Shown here: positions 53,944 to 62,611 of the stretch, one piece after another
Numbering within the stretch: position 1 is the first letter of the stretch
How the letters are laid out: each line of letters opens with the position of its first letter
NCBI RefSeq assembly: GCF_001570585.1
Contig: NZ_BBXF01000005.1
Span: forward strand, 558,001 to 622,000
DNA length: 64,000 nt
DNA from: Herbidospora daliensis
GTDB lineage: Bacteria > Actinomycetota > Actinomycetes > Streptosporangiales > Streptosporangiaceae
Reading direction: 5' to 3'
Made by a program: the position numbers and the translations under genes
The notes under the pieces: generated by a model
Database searches by the model: none
What the model saw: the letters and a program-made list of their open reading frames with translations, nothing else
Told to the model about the DNA's origin: nothing

Positions 53944-55296
53944 ATGAAAGTCCTGGTCCTGATAGGAGCAGGTTCAGCCGTCTTCACCCGCGGCCTGCTG
54001 GCCGACCTGATCTCGGCCGACGACCTCGGGGCGTGGGAGATCCGCCTCGTGGACGTCAACGAGGAGGCCCTCGGCGTGGCCGCCCGCCTGGCCGGGCTGA
54101 TGGTCGAGGCCAGGGGCGCGGGCGACCGCATCACCGTGCGCTCCTCGACGGACCGCCGGGAGCTGCTGCCCGGCGCCGACTACGTCGTGACCTGCGTCGG
54201 CGTCGGCGGGAGGCCCGCCTGGCAGGCCGACCACGACGTCTGCATCCGGCACGGGATCTACCAGCCGGTCGGCGACTCGGTGATGCCCGGCGGCATCTCC
54301 CGGCTGCTGCGCACCGTCCCGGTCATGGTCGAGATCGCCCGCGACGTGAAGGCGCTCGCGCCCGGCGCGTTCTTCTTCAACTACAGCAACCCGATGACCG
54401 CCAACGTGTACGCGATGACCCGGTACGCCGGGGTCGAGGTCGTCGGCCTGTGCCACGGCATGCACCACGTCCAGCGCGAACTGGCCGCCTTCGCCGGTCT
54501 CCCCTTCGAGGAGACCTCCACCCTGTACGCCGGCATCAACCACCTGACCTTCATCTACGACTTCCGCCACAACGGCGCCGACGCCTGGCCCGGCGTGCGC
54601 GAGAAGGTGGCCCGCGAACTGGCCGTCGCCCCCGAGCCGCAGGACATCGGCTCCATCTGGGAGAACGGCAAGGCCTGGCACAACCCGTTCTCCTGGGAGA
54701 TCTTCCAGCGGTACGGCGCCTACCCGGCCGCCAACGACCGCCACGTTTTGGAGTTCTTCCCCGAACGCTGGGCCGGCGGCTCCTACTACGGCAAGACCCT
54801 CGGCGTGGACGCCTTCTCCGTACCGGAGATCCTGGAATGGGGCGAGAACCGCTACCAGGGCATGCGCGCCCAGGCGCTCGGCGAGACCCCGCTCGACGAG
54901 ACGGTCTTCGACCGCTCGACGGGCGAACAGGAACAGCTGATCGCCATCATCCGCTCGATCGAACTCGACCAGCGCGCGATGTTCTCGGTCAACGTGCCGA
55001 ACCGAGGCGCGGTCCCGGGCCTGCCCGACGACGCGGCCCTGGAGATCCCCGGCGTGGCGACGGCGAGGGGCCTGCGCCCGGTGTCGGTCCCGGACCTGTC
55101 GGCCCCCCTGACCGCGATCCTCGCGCGCCGCCTGACCTCGGTCTACCTGGCGGTGGAGGCGGCCATGACCGGCTCCCGCGACCTGGCGATAGAGGCGATG
55201 ATCGCCGACGGCGCGGTCACCGACCCGACAGCCGCCGCCGCGCTCACCGACGCCTTGCTCGCCGAACAGAAACGTTTCCTCCCAGCCTTCGCCTGA
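53944..55296 (+). CDS. GH4-family NAD-dependent glycosidase (alpha-galactosidase-like)
   Basis: The 450-residue protein has the GH4 signature: N-terminal NAD motif VLIGAGSAVFTRGLLADLI, DYVVTCVGVGGRPAWQADHDVCIRHGIYQPVGDSVMPGG, NYSNPMTANVYAM, the catalytic/metal Cys in VVGLCHGMHHVQREL and His in LYAGINHLTF. GH4 enzymes act by redox at C3 with NAD and Mn. The Cys-His-Gly-Met form is that of alpha-galactosidases/alpha-glucuronidases rather than 6-phospho-alpha-glucosidases. AAGGAG precedes the ATG at 53944. Confidence 0.92.
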   Translation: MKVLVLIGAGSAVFTRGLLADLISADDLGAWEIRLVDVNEEALGVAARLAGLMVEARGAGDRITVRSSTDRRELLPGADYVVTCVGVGGRPAWQADHDVCIRHGIYQPVGDSVMPGGISRLLRTVPVMVEIARDVKALAPGAFFFNYSNPMTANVYAMTRYAGVEVVGLCHGMHHVQRELAAFAGLPFEETSTLYAGINHLTFIYDFRHNGADAWPGVREKVARELAVAPEPQDIGSIWENGKAWHNPFSWEIFQRYGAYPAANDRHVLEFFPERWAGGSYYGKTLGVDAFSVPEILEWGENRYQGMRAQALGETPLDETVFDRSTGEQEQLIAIIRSIELDQRAMFSVNVPNRGAVPGLPDDAALEIPGVATARGLRPVSVPDLSAPLTAILARRLTSVYLAVEAAMTGSRDLAIEAMIADGAVTDPTAAAALTDALLAEQKRFLPAFA

Positions 55297-55787
55297 GCCC
55301 GTGACCTGAGGGGATCGCTGAGGGCGCCGCGGAAACAACTCACGGAAACAACTCACGGGAACACCTCGCGTGAGGACCTCTCCGAACACCTCGTCTAGGC
55401 ACTTTCCCGAGCACCTCGCCCGGACACCTCTAGGGACACGGCGCCCGAGCACCTCGCCCAAACACCTTTGGGGACACGGCACCAGAGGTGTTTGGGCGAG
55501 CACTTCTCGAGACACGGCGCCCGACCACCCGCCTCAGCACACCGCCTCAGCACACCGCCCCGGCACACCGCCCCGGCACCTCGCCTCAGCACACCGCCCC
55601 GGCACCTCGCCGGGCCACGTCACCCGATCGCGCCGCCTCAGCACACCGCCCACGTGTTGCCCGAGCCCGTCGCCTGAGCAATGGCCGCACGCACCCCTCT
55701 CGGCGGCCCTGACCGCCGTCGTTTCGGCACCCCCAGCTTTCCGTTCGCCCGTTTTATCCCGTTATTTCGGGATTGGAGTTCTGATTT
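55297..55787. repeat. Intergenic region of short degenerate repeats after GH4
   Basis: No gene is credible in this 491-bp stretch. It is built of degenerate 12-14-bp units around CCTCGCC/CACACCGCC (for example CCGCCTCAGCACA and CCCGGCACCTCGC, 55550-55620) and the repeated GGGACACGGCGCC (from 55433, 55471 with one change, and 55510 as CGAGACACGGCGCC). It contains a long perfect hairpin at 55453-55500. The last 60 bases (55728-55787) are AT-richer and probably hold the promoter of the FAH gene. Confidence 0.7.
55453..55500. terminator. 15-bp perfect inverted repeat, possible terminator
   Basis: CTCGCCCAAACACCT (55453-55467) pairs perfectly with AGGTGTTTGGGCGAG (55486-55500) around an 18-base loop. 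It lies 157 bp past the GH4 stop inside the repeat field. With no T-run, it may be an actinomycete-type terminator or a by-product of repeat inversion. Confidence 0.45.
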
Positions 55788-56594
55788 ATGCGCATCGCCC
55801 GCTACCGCACGCCCGACGGCCGGGTCTTCGCCGGGCTCGTCGACGGGGACGTCGTCGCCCCCGTGGCCGAGGAGTCCTCGGCTTACATGGCCGACGCCGT
55901 TCGTGATCTGATCGCCTCCGGTGGGCCGTTCACCCCGAACGGATCGGCCGTTCCGCTGGCCGGGGTGGAGTTGCTCAGCCCGGTCGCCCACCCGGAGAAG
56001 ATCATCTGTATCGGCCTCAACTACGCCGACCACATCCGGGAGACCGGTCTCGAGACCCCGTCCACGGTGCTGGCCTTCGTGAAGACCGCCCACACGCTGA
56101 CCGGCCCGCACGCCGACGTCGTCGTGTCCGAAGGGAGCACGGCGCAGCTCGACTGGGAGGCCGAGCTCGCCGTGGTCATGGGGCCCGATGGGGTGTTCGG
56201 CTACACCGTCGCCGACGACGTGTCCGCCCGGGACGCCCAGTTCGCCGACGGGCAGTGGTTCCGGGGCAAGAACTTCGACGGGTTCTGCCCGCTCGGGCCG
56301 TGGATCGTCACCGCCGACGAGATCGCCGACCCCCACGACCTGGCCATCTCGGCGCGGGTCAACGGCGAGGTCGTCCAGGACAGCCGTACCAGCGAGATGA
56401 TCTTCCAGATCCCGCAGATCATCGCCTACCTGTCCGCGTACATGACCCTGAACCCCGGTGACGTCATCGCCACCGGCACCCCGCACGGCGTCGGCATGGG
56501 GCGCAAGCCCCCGCTCTGGCTGAAGAACGGCGACGTGGTCGAGTGCGAGGTCGAGGGGATCGGGCTGCTGCGGAACACGGTGCGATTCAAGTGA
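55788..56594 (+). CDS. Fumarylacetoacetate hydrolase-family protein
   Basis: The 268-residue protein has an N-terminal cap ([21 protein letters not shown]) and the FAH catalytic domain: [16 protein letters not shown], metal-binding acidic residues in [43 protein letters not shown], and [21 protein letters not shown]. Members hydrolyse or decarboxylate 2-keto-3-deoxy or acylpyruvate compounds. With a sugar-acid dehydratase downstream, a 2-keto-3-deoxy sugar acid is a plausible substrate. It overlaps the next gene by 4 bp. Confidence 0.93.
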   Translation: MRIARYRTPDGRVFAGLVDGDVVAPVAEESSAYMADAVRDLIASGGPFTPNGSAVPLAGVELLSPVAHPEKIICIGLNYADHIRETGLETPSTVLAFVKTAHTLTGPHADVVVSEGSTAQLDWEAELAVVMGPDGVFGYTVADDVSARDAQFADGQWFRGKNFDGFCPLGPWIVTADEIADPHDLAISARVNGEVVQDSRTSEMIFQIPQIIAYLSAYMTLNPGDVIATGTPHGVGMGRKPPLWLKNGDVVECEVEGIGLLRNTVRFK

Positions 56595-57541
56595 TCATCG
56601 ACTTCCACTGCCACTTCCCCGGCGACGAACCCACCCAGGATCGTCTCGACGCCGAATACGAGCACGTCTGCGGCCCCGCCAAACTCAGCGTGCTCCGGGA
56701 GAACTCCGCCCGGTACGCCGACCGGGTCCGCAAAGCGCGCAGCCTGCCCCCGACCGCCCCCGAGACGCGCGGCACCGAAGACCTGGCCGCCGCCTGGCGC
56801 GCCGAGGCCGACGACTTCGGCCTGGAGCGGGTGGTGTTCATGTCCGGCGGCGGCAACGACCGGCTCGCCTCCGTCGTCGCCGCCCACCCCGACCGTTTCG
56901 TCGGTTTCGCCAACCACCCGCCCTGTTCGCCCGGGGCCGCCGCGGAACTGCGCCGGGCGGTGGAGATCGGGCTGCGCGGCTACAAGGTCATCGCGCCCTG
57001 GGTGACGGTGCCGCTGGCCGACCGGTCGCTCTGGCCGGTGTGGGAGGTGGTCGAGGAGCACGCGCTGCCCGTCGTGCTGCACTTCGGCCCGGTCAACGGC
57101 GGCGGCGGGCTCGGCTGGGCCCCCAACATGGACCCGCTGGCCCTGCACGACGTCGCCAAGGCCTTCCCCACCGTCAACTTCGTGGTGGCCCACTTCGGCT
57201 GCGGCTACCCGGCCGAACTGCTGCGCCTCGGCTGGTCGAACGCCAACGTCCACGTCGACAGCTCCAGCAACCACGAGTGGACCCGCTGGGTGCCCTACGA
57301 CCTCGACCAGAAGCAGCTCTTCCGGAAGTTCCACGAGACCTTCGGCCCCGAGCGCATCCTGTTCGGCACCGACTCGTGCGACTTCCCGTGGGGATACATC
57401 AGGAAGTACGCGGAAGAGCAGGTCAGGATCGTCGACGAACTGAACCTGTCGGCCCGCGACCGGGAACTGATCTTCGCGGGCAACGCCGCACGGCTGCTGA
57501 GCCTCGACCTGCCCGTCGCCACATCCAGGGAGACAGCATGA
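56591..57541 (+). CDS. Amidohydrolase-2 family hydrolase, possible sugar lactonase
   Basis: The 316-residue protein starts at GTG 56591 with the metal motif [13 protein letters not shown], then a histidine in [27 protein letters not shown], and the aspartate in [14 protein letters not shown]. These are the ligands of amidohydrolase-2 enzymes (ACMSD, LigJ and 4-sulfomuconolactone/fuconolactone hydrolases). Between FAH and a dehydratase it may act as a lactonase, but a decarboxylase is equally possible. It overlaps both neighbours by 4 bp. Confidence 0.85.
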   Translation: MIIDFHCHFPGDEPTQDRLDAEYEHVCGPAKLSVLRENSARYADRVRKARSLPPTAPETRGTEDLAAAWRAEADDFGLERVVFMSGGGNDRLASVVAAHPDRFVGFANHPPCSPGAAAELRRAVEIGLRGYKVIAPWVTVPLADRSLWPVWEVVEEHALPVVLHFGPVNGGGGLGWAPNMDPLALHDVAKAFPTVNFVVAHFGCGYPAELLRLGWSNANVHVDSSSNHEWTRWVPYDLDQKQLFRKFHETFGPERILFGTDSCDFPWGYIRKYAEEQVRIVDELNLSARDRELIFAGNAARLLSLDLPVATSRETA

Positions 57542-59178
57542 ACATCGCGACCGACCCCGACCGCGCCCCGGCGCGTTCCCACCTGTACGCGATGGGCTGG
57601 ACCGACGAGGACATGCGCCGCCCCAAGGTCGGCATCGCCTCCACGTGGACCGGCACCATGCCGTGCAACCTCACCCACCGCGAACTCGCCGCCCACGTCG
57701 CCGAGGGGGTGCGCCGGGCGGGCGGCACCCCGATGGAGTTCAACACCATCGCGGTCTCCGACAACCTCACGATGGGCACCCCCGGCATGCGCGCCTCGCT
57801 GGTCAGCCGCGAGGTCATCGCCGACTCGATCGAGCTGATGGGCCGCGCCCACCAGTTCGACGCCATCGTGGCCGTCGTCGGCTGCGACAAGACCGCCCCC
57901 GCCGCGATCATGGCCCTGAGCCGCCTGGACGTCCCGTCGGTGATCCTCTATAGCGGCAGCATGATGCCCGGCCGCTGGCGCGACCGCGACGTGACGATCC
58001 AGGACATGTGGGAGGCCCTCGGCGAACGCAGCGTCGGCAAGCTCACCCAGGACGACGTCGACGACCTGGCCCGCCACGCCTGCCCCGGCGCCGGCACCTG
58101 CGCCGCCCAGTACACCGCCAACACCATGGGCGCCATCTGCGACTTCCTCGGCCTGTCGCCCTTCGGCGTCAGCGACATCCCCGCAGTGGCCCCGTCGAAG
58201 AACGAGGCCGCGACGAGGATCGGCGAGATCGTCATGGACGCCCTCGCCCGCGACGCCCGCCCCTCCCGCGTGATCACCGAGGCGTCGCTGCACAACGCGA
58301 TCGTCTCGGTCGCCGCGATGGGCGGCTCCACCAACTCGGTCCTGCACCTTCTCGCCATCGCCCGCGAGGCCGGGATCCCGCTGGAGATCGACGACATCGA
58401 CCGCATCTGCCACCAGATCCCGATCGTCGCCGGCGTGAAGCCCGCCGGCCCCCACACCGCCGCCGACCTATGGCGCGCCGGCGGCACGTCCCTGGTCGCC
58501 AGTCGCCTCCTGGACGCCGGCCTGCTCCGCGAGGACGTCACCCTGGTCGACGGCCGCACCCTCGCCGAAGTGGCCGAATCGGCCCAGGAGGCCCCCGGCC
58601 AGCAGGTCGTGAAGACCGTGGCCGACCCGGTGAAGGGTCCCGGGGCGCTGGCCGTGCTGCGGGGTTCACTCGCCCCCGACGGGTGCGTGCTGAAGCTCGG
58701 CGGCAAGCCGGACTTCGTCTTCACCGGCCCGGCCCGCGTCTTCGACGGCGAGGAGGCGTGCTTCGCCGCCATCCAGGAACGCCGCCTCGTGGACGGAGAC
58801 GTGATCATCGTCCGGTACGAAGGCCCGGCGGGCGGACCGGGCATGCGCGAGATGCTCTCGATCACCGGAGCGCTGGTCGGCCAGGGGCTCGACGTGGCCC
58901 TGGTGACCGACGGGCGTTTCTCCGGCGTCTCCCACGGGCTGGTCATCGGTCACGTGGCGCCGGAGGCGTATCGCGGGGGCCCGCTGGCGCTGGTGCGGGA
59001 TGGCGACACCGTGGTCATCGACTCGGCGGCGCGCGTCCTGGACCTGCGGGTCGACGCGGCGGAGCTGGAGGCCCGGGCCCAGGCGTGGACGCGGCCGGAG
59101 CGGCCGGTCGAGCGGGGGGTGCTGACGAAGTACGTGGCGACGGTGGGCTCGGCTTCGGACGGCGCGGTCACGGTCTGA
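57538..59178 (+). CDS. IlvD/Edd-family dehydratase (probable sugar-acid dehydratase)
   Basis: The 546-residue protein has the family's iron-sulfur and metal motifs: [65 protein letters not shown] and [22 protein letters not shown]. Dihydroxyacid, gluconate and arabinonate dehydratases share these. Linkage to FAH and an amidohydrolase, not to ilv genes, favours a sugar-acid substrate. The tail of ~30 residues past [17 protein letters not shown] is normal. It overlaps the amidohydrolase gene by 4 bp. Confidence 0.9.
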   Translation: MNIATDPDRAPARSHLYAMGWTDEDMRRPKVGIASTWTGTMPCNLTHRELAAHVAEGVRRAGGTPMEFNTIAVSDNLTMGTPGMRASLVSREVIADSIELMGRAHQFDAIVAVVGCDKTAPAAIMALSRLDVPSVILYSGSMMPGRWRDRDVTIQDMWEALGERSVGKLTQDDVDDLARHACPGAGTCAAQYTANTMGAICDFLGLSPFGVSDIPAVAPSKNEAATRIGEIVMDALARDARPSRVITEASLHNAIVSVAAMGGSTNSVLHLLAIAREAGIPLEIDDIDRICHQIPIVAGVKPAGPHTAADLWRAGGTSLVASRLLDAGLLREDVTLVDGRTLAEVAESAQEAPGQQVVKTVADPVKGPGALAVLRGSLAPDGCVLKLGGKPDFVFTGPARVFDGEEACFAAIQERRLVDGDVIIVRYEGPAGGPGMREMLSITGALVGQGLDVALVTDGRFSGVSHGLVIGHVAPEAYRGGPLALVRDGDTVVIDSAARVLDLRVDAAELEARAQAWTRPERPVERGVLTKYVATVGSASDGAVTV

Positions 59179-59187
59179 GGCCGGTGG

Positions 59188-60678
59188 TCAGTTCCCGGGC
59201 GGTCCCTCGCAGCCGCCCGGCCCGGTCCCGGCGACTCGATGGACGCGCACGCTGTCGAGCAAAGTGCCCGAGTCGGCCAGCGCTCGATCGACGTCGCCGC
59301 TCGCCGACTCGTGGTAGGCCCGCGCGCCGTCGACTCGCACCGCCAGCAGGTCGACCTGATAATTCTGGCCGACCCCGCCTTTTTCGGTGCCGAAATACTG
59401 CGCTCCCCGCCAATTAGCGAGTGTCTCGGTCTTGTCGTAACCGAAGACCACCTGAAGATATCTTTCCGGGTCCCCGTTATCGAGATTGCGCATGGCCAGA
59501 ATCAGCGTGGTTCCGGGCGGGAGTGCGGCCGTACCAGAGAAATAGGAACACTGTTCGACGTCGGCGCCGTCGGCGGGAGAGAGGATTTCCCCGCCGACGT
59601 TCGCCGGCGGCGCCGGAACCGGCGTATTCGTTTTCTCCACGATCAGATCCGGGAGGAGCAGCAGCACCGCGACGGCGGTGATCGTGGCCGAGCCGACGGC
59701 CACGACGGGGCGGCGCCATCGGCTCGGCGCCCGCCTCACGGTCGCCGCCTCGATGAGGTTCCGGCTCCACGCGAGCAGGTCCTGCGGGCGGCGGGCCGGG
59801 TCGGGATCCAGCGCCGCCGAGATGTGCGCGGCGAGAGCGTCCGGAGCGTCGACGCCGGCCGACGCGGCCGCGCGCACGATCGGTTCGCGAGGGTCGGTCA
59901 CCGGCGGGTTGTGCCCTGTCAGGCAGAAGAAGGCGAGTGCGCCGAGGGAGTACACGTCCGCCGCGACGGCTCGGGGGAGGTGGGGTGCGGCCAGCACCTC
60001 GGGCGCCGTGTAGCCGGGTGTGTGCCAGCCGACGGGATCGTGGCCGTCGTCGACGAGCCGGAGGGTGCTCACGTCGATCAGCACCAGCCCCCGCTCGGGA
60101 TGGACGATGCAGTTGGACGGCTTGACGTCCCGGTGCAGGCTCGGGTTGCCGCCCGACCGCGTCACCGAGGCGAGAGCGCTCAACGCCTCGGCCGCCTGCC
60201 CGATGTAGCCGAGACGTCCGCCGATGGTGCCGGCCTCCGCCGGGCGACCGCCCAGGAGCACCTGGAGCGTCGGCCCCTCGACCCATTCCATGACCAGGTA
60301 GGCCGACGTCCCGGTCGTGGCGGAAGCGTCGCCGGGCGGATGGGGGGCGGCGCCCGAGAACACCTCGTCGAGGCGCACCACGTGGTCGAGTTGGAGGTGG
60401 CGCAGCAGCACCGCGTGATCGCGCCAGCGCTGCCGGTCTCGGGGAGAGGGCCAGTGCGGACCGGCGTGGCCCGGCGGACGCAGCAACTTGACGGCCAGCG
60501 GGAGCGGAGAGGCCAGGTCGCCGTGGTAGCGGGCCTTCCAGGTGACGCCCTCACCACCGGGGATGCCGTCGCCGAGCAGTTCGTATCGGTCCGGCGCGTC
60601 GGGAGGGCCGACGAACAAGGCCGGCGCCGGCGGCAGCAGGGGGCCGCCCGTGGTCTCCGGCTCGTCACCGTCGTCCAT
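59188..60678 (-). CDS. Membrane Ser/Thr protein kinase with extracytoplasmic domain
   Basis: ATG 60678 gives 496 residues. The kinase domain (~30-300) has LAVKLLRPPGH with the ATP-binding lysine, LHRDVKPSNCIV as catalytic loop and GYTAPEVLAAP, but the usual DFG is DVS (VLIDVSTLRLV). A TM helix (~325-347, VVAVGSATITAVAVLLLLPDLIV) leads to a ~145-residue outer domain (SYFSGTAALPPGTTLILAMRNLDN) with no PASTA repeats. It overlaps the upstream FHA-HTH gene by 14 bp, so the two are probably functional partners. Confidence 0.88.
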   Translation of the reverse strand: MDDGDEPETTGGPLLPPAPALFVGPPDAPDRYELLGDGIPGGEGVTWKARYHGDLASPLPLAVKLLRPPGHAGPHWPSPRDRQRWRDHAVLLRHLQLDHVVRLDEVFSGAAPHPPGDASATTGTSAYLVMEWVEGPTLQVLLGGRPAEAGTIGGRLGYIGQAAEALSALASVTRSGGNPSLHRDVKPSNCIVHPERGLVLIDVSTLRLVDDGHDPVGWHTPGYTAPEVLAAPHLPRAVAADVYSLGALAFFCLTGHNPPVTDPREPIVRAAASAGVDAPDALAAHISAALDPDPARRPQDLLAWSRNLIEAATVRRAPSRWRRPVVAVGSATITAVAVLLLLPDLIVEKTNTPVPAPPANVGGEILSPADGADVEQCSYFSGTAALPPGTTLILAMRNLDNGDPERYLQVVFGYDKTETLANWRGAQYFGTEKGGVGQNYQVDLLAVRVDGARAYHESASGDVDRALADSGTLLDSVRVHRVAGTGPGGCEGPPGN

Positions 60679-61414
60679 CGCGACCTTCCCCTCCGGGGAG
60701 AAGGGCGGTGATCTGAACCAGGTCGACGACACCGCTGCGGACGGCCCACCGTGCGAGTGCCCAGCGGAAGTCGTCGTGTACGGCGTTGTCGTCGTCGGCC
60801 GTCAGCGCCGGAACGCCGTGGCCCGACAGGGACTCGCGGATGGCCTTGACGACGTTGCGGATGTACTGCGGTCGTCGTCCCAGCCGGCTGCCGATCTCGG
60901 CGTACGTCGCGGGAGCGGCGCGCGGGCCGGCGTTCGCCAGCAGAGGTTCGCACAGGGCGCACAACACCAGTCGCTGGGCGGGCGTGATCGTCATGGGCGC
61001 GTTCACCGTCTGGGGGGCACGCGTGGCCGTCTCCGTTCCTGACGGCGGGCAGGTGATCGGCCTGGCGTCGACGTGAATCGTCACCGTCGCTCCTCCCCGG
61101 CCCGCGAAGACCAGGGCGAACGTCGCGAACGGCAACGAGGTCGTCGCCGCTCCGGGCTCGACCACCCGGTCCTCCCCCGTCGGCGGCCGGACGACGAATG
61201 GTTTGTGCGAGGAATTGTTGCGCACGAGAACACAGTCGTCGAGAACCGTCATTGCCGCGGCCCGCCGGGAAAGATGTTCGTCTTCGGGGAACCGCAGGTC
61301 ACACGCGCGGCTTCGGCCCATTGTCAACGACTGTCCGCGATTCAGCCACCATTGTGATCCGTCGAACACCACCGAAACGGCGTCGACCGGTATTGGAGTT
61401 CCATCCTTTCCCAC
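60665..61414 (-). CDS. FHA-domain protein with C-terminal HTH
   Basis: GTG 61414 is preferred over GTG 61423, since GGAGG lies 8 bp before it and runs directly into the other. The 249 residues comprise an FHA-like domain (~15-100; MGRSRACDLRFPEDEHLSRRAAAMTVLDDCVLVRNNSSHKPFVV, with the Arg-Ser and Asn loops that bind phosphothreonine) and a C-terminal winged-helix-like region (~140-220; LVLCALCEPLLAN, TYAEIGSRLGRRPQYIRNVVKAIRESLS). It could read out phosphorylation by the kinase encoded just downstream and act on DNA. Confidence 0.83.
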   Translation of the reverse strand: MGKDGTPIPVDAVSVVFDGSQWWLNRGQSLTMGRSRACDLRFPEDEHLSRRAAAMTVLDDCVLVRNNSSHKPFVVRPPTGEDRVVEPGAATTSLPFATFALVFAGRGGATVTIHVDARPITCPPSGTETATRAPQTVNAPMTITPAQRLVLCALCEPLLANAGPRAAPATYAEIGSRLGRRPQYIRNVVKAIRESLSGHGVPALTADDDNAVHDDFRWALARWAVRSGVVDLVQITALLPGGEGRDGRR

Positions 61415-61513
61415 GTGCGCCACCTCCGAGGGTTCAGGGGTGTACTGTCGTGCCCGCCCGCCGCTCCGTTTACTCCGATTAGCCGAATTCGGTCAATCGA
61501 TAGAGGAGCGTTC

Positions 61514-62611
61514 ATGAAAAACACCGGTCATCGGATTCTCGCCGTCGTCGTCTCGGTAGGGGTGGTCGCCACCGGTTCGGCGATCGGGTCGCTCGCCTTC
61601 TCCGCGCCCGCCGCCGCGGCGCGGGTGACCGCCACGTGCGCGAACGGCAGCGGCGACGCCGCGATCATCCAGGCGGCGATCAACGGCTCCGCCGCGGGCG
61701 ACGAGATCGTCGTCGACGGGCCCTGCTCGATCACCACGACCATCACCCTGCTCGGCGGCCGGGCCTACCGCGGCGACAGCGCGCACACCCTGCTCAAGCA
61801 GGCCAACGGCCGCAACCTCGCCGCGGTGCTGGCCTCGGACTCGTGGGTGAACAACGACTCCTTCACCGGCGAGCCGATCACGCTGCGCGACCTGACCGTC
61901 GACGCGAACGCCGCGAACAACCCGACCGCCGGCGACGCCGTGGTGATCCGGTCGTGGCGCACGGCCATCCGCGACCTCACCATCCGGAACGCCAAGGTCA
62001 ACGGCCTGCGGGTCACCAACACGTCCCAGAACGGGACCACACTCACCAACTCCCAGGTCAACGGTTCCATCCAGGGTCTGTTCGTGGAGGACTCCGGTCA
62101 GCACGGCGTCTACGTCCAGGACAGCGGAAACTCCGTGACCGACTGGAACCTCTCCGACAGCTGGATCGCGTCGAGCGGCGGCGACGCCGTCAAACTCGAG
62201 AACTCCGCCGGTTGGACGGTCGAGCGCAACCACGTCTACGGCGTCGGCGGCACCGGCATCAACGCCGGCCGGCTGTTCGCGAGCAGCATCAGCGACAACT
62301 ACGTCGAGGACTTCGGCGTCAACGGCATCGGCGTGACCGTCCAGGGCGACGCCGCGAGCACCGTCGTCGGCAACCGGGTCTTCCAGTTCAACGGCGCCGG
62401 CACCACCTACCTGACCATCAAGCAGGTCAACTACGGCACCGGGAACGTGGCCGTGACCGGCAACGCCGTACGCGGCAACGGATCGGGCACCGGGCTGTCC
62501 TACCAGCGCGGCGGCAACCAGCTCACGGTGACCTCGACGGGCAACTCGGTCACCAACGTGACCACCCAGCGCAGCGTCGGCGCCGGCGTCACCCTGTCGA
62601 GCGGGTTGTGA
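61514..62611 (+). CDS. Secreted right-handed beta-helix protein
   Basis: The 365-residue protein (ATG after GAGGAG) has a signal peptide (~1-38, ending SAPAAAARV) and a pectate-lyase-like beta-helix: IIQAAINGSAAGDEIVVDGPCSI, ITLRDLTVDANAANNPTAGDAVVIRS, WTVERNHVYGVGGTGINAGRLF, and ISDNYVEDFGVNGIGVTVQGD. No lyase catalytic set can be identified by eye. It overlaps the next secreted protein by 4 bp, so both are made together. An FHA-kinase unit diverges from it across 99 bp. Confidence 0.88.
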   Translation: MKNTGHRILAVVVSVGVVATGSAIGSLAFSAPAAAARVTATCANGSGDAAIIQAAINGSAAGDEIVVDGPCSITTTITLLGGRAYRGDSAHTLLKQANGRNLAAVLASDSWVNNDSFTGEPITLRDLTVDANAANNPTAGDAVVIRSWRTAIRDLTIRNAKVNGLRVTNTSQNGTTLTNSQVNGSIQGLFVEDSGQHGVYVQDSGNSVTDWNLSDSWIASSGGDAVKLENSAGWTVERNHVYGVGGTGINAGRLFASSISDNYVEDFGVNGIGVTVQGDAASTVVGNRVFQFNGAGTTYLTIKQVNYGTGNVAVTGNAVRGNGSGTGLSYQRGGNQLTVTSTGNSVTNVTTQRSVGAGVTLSSGL

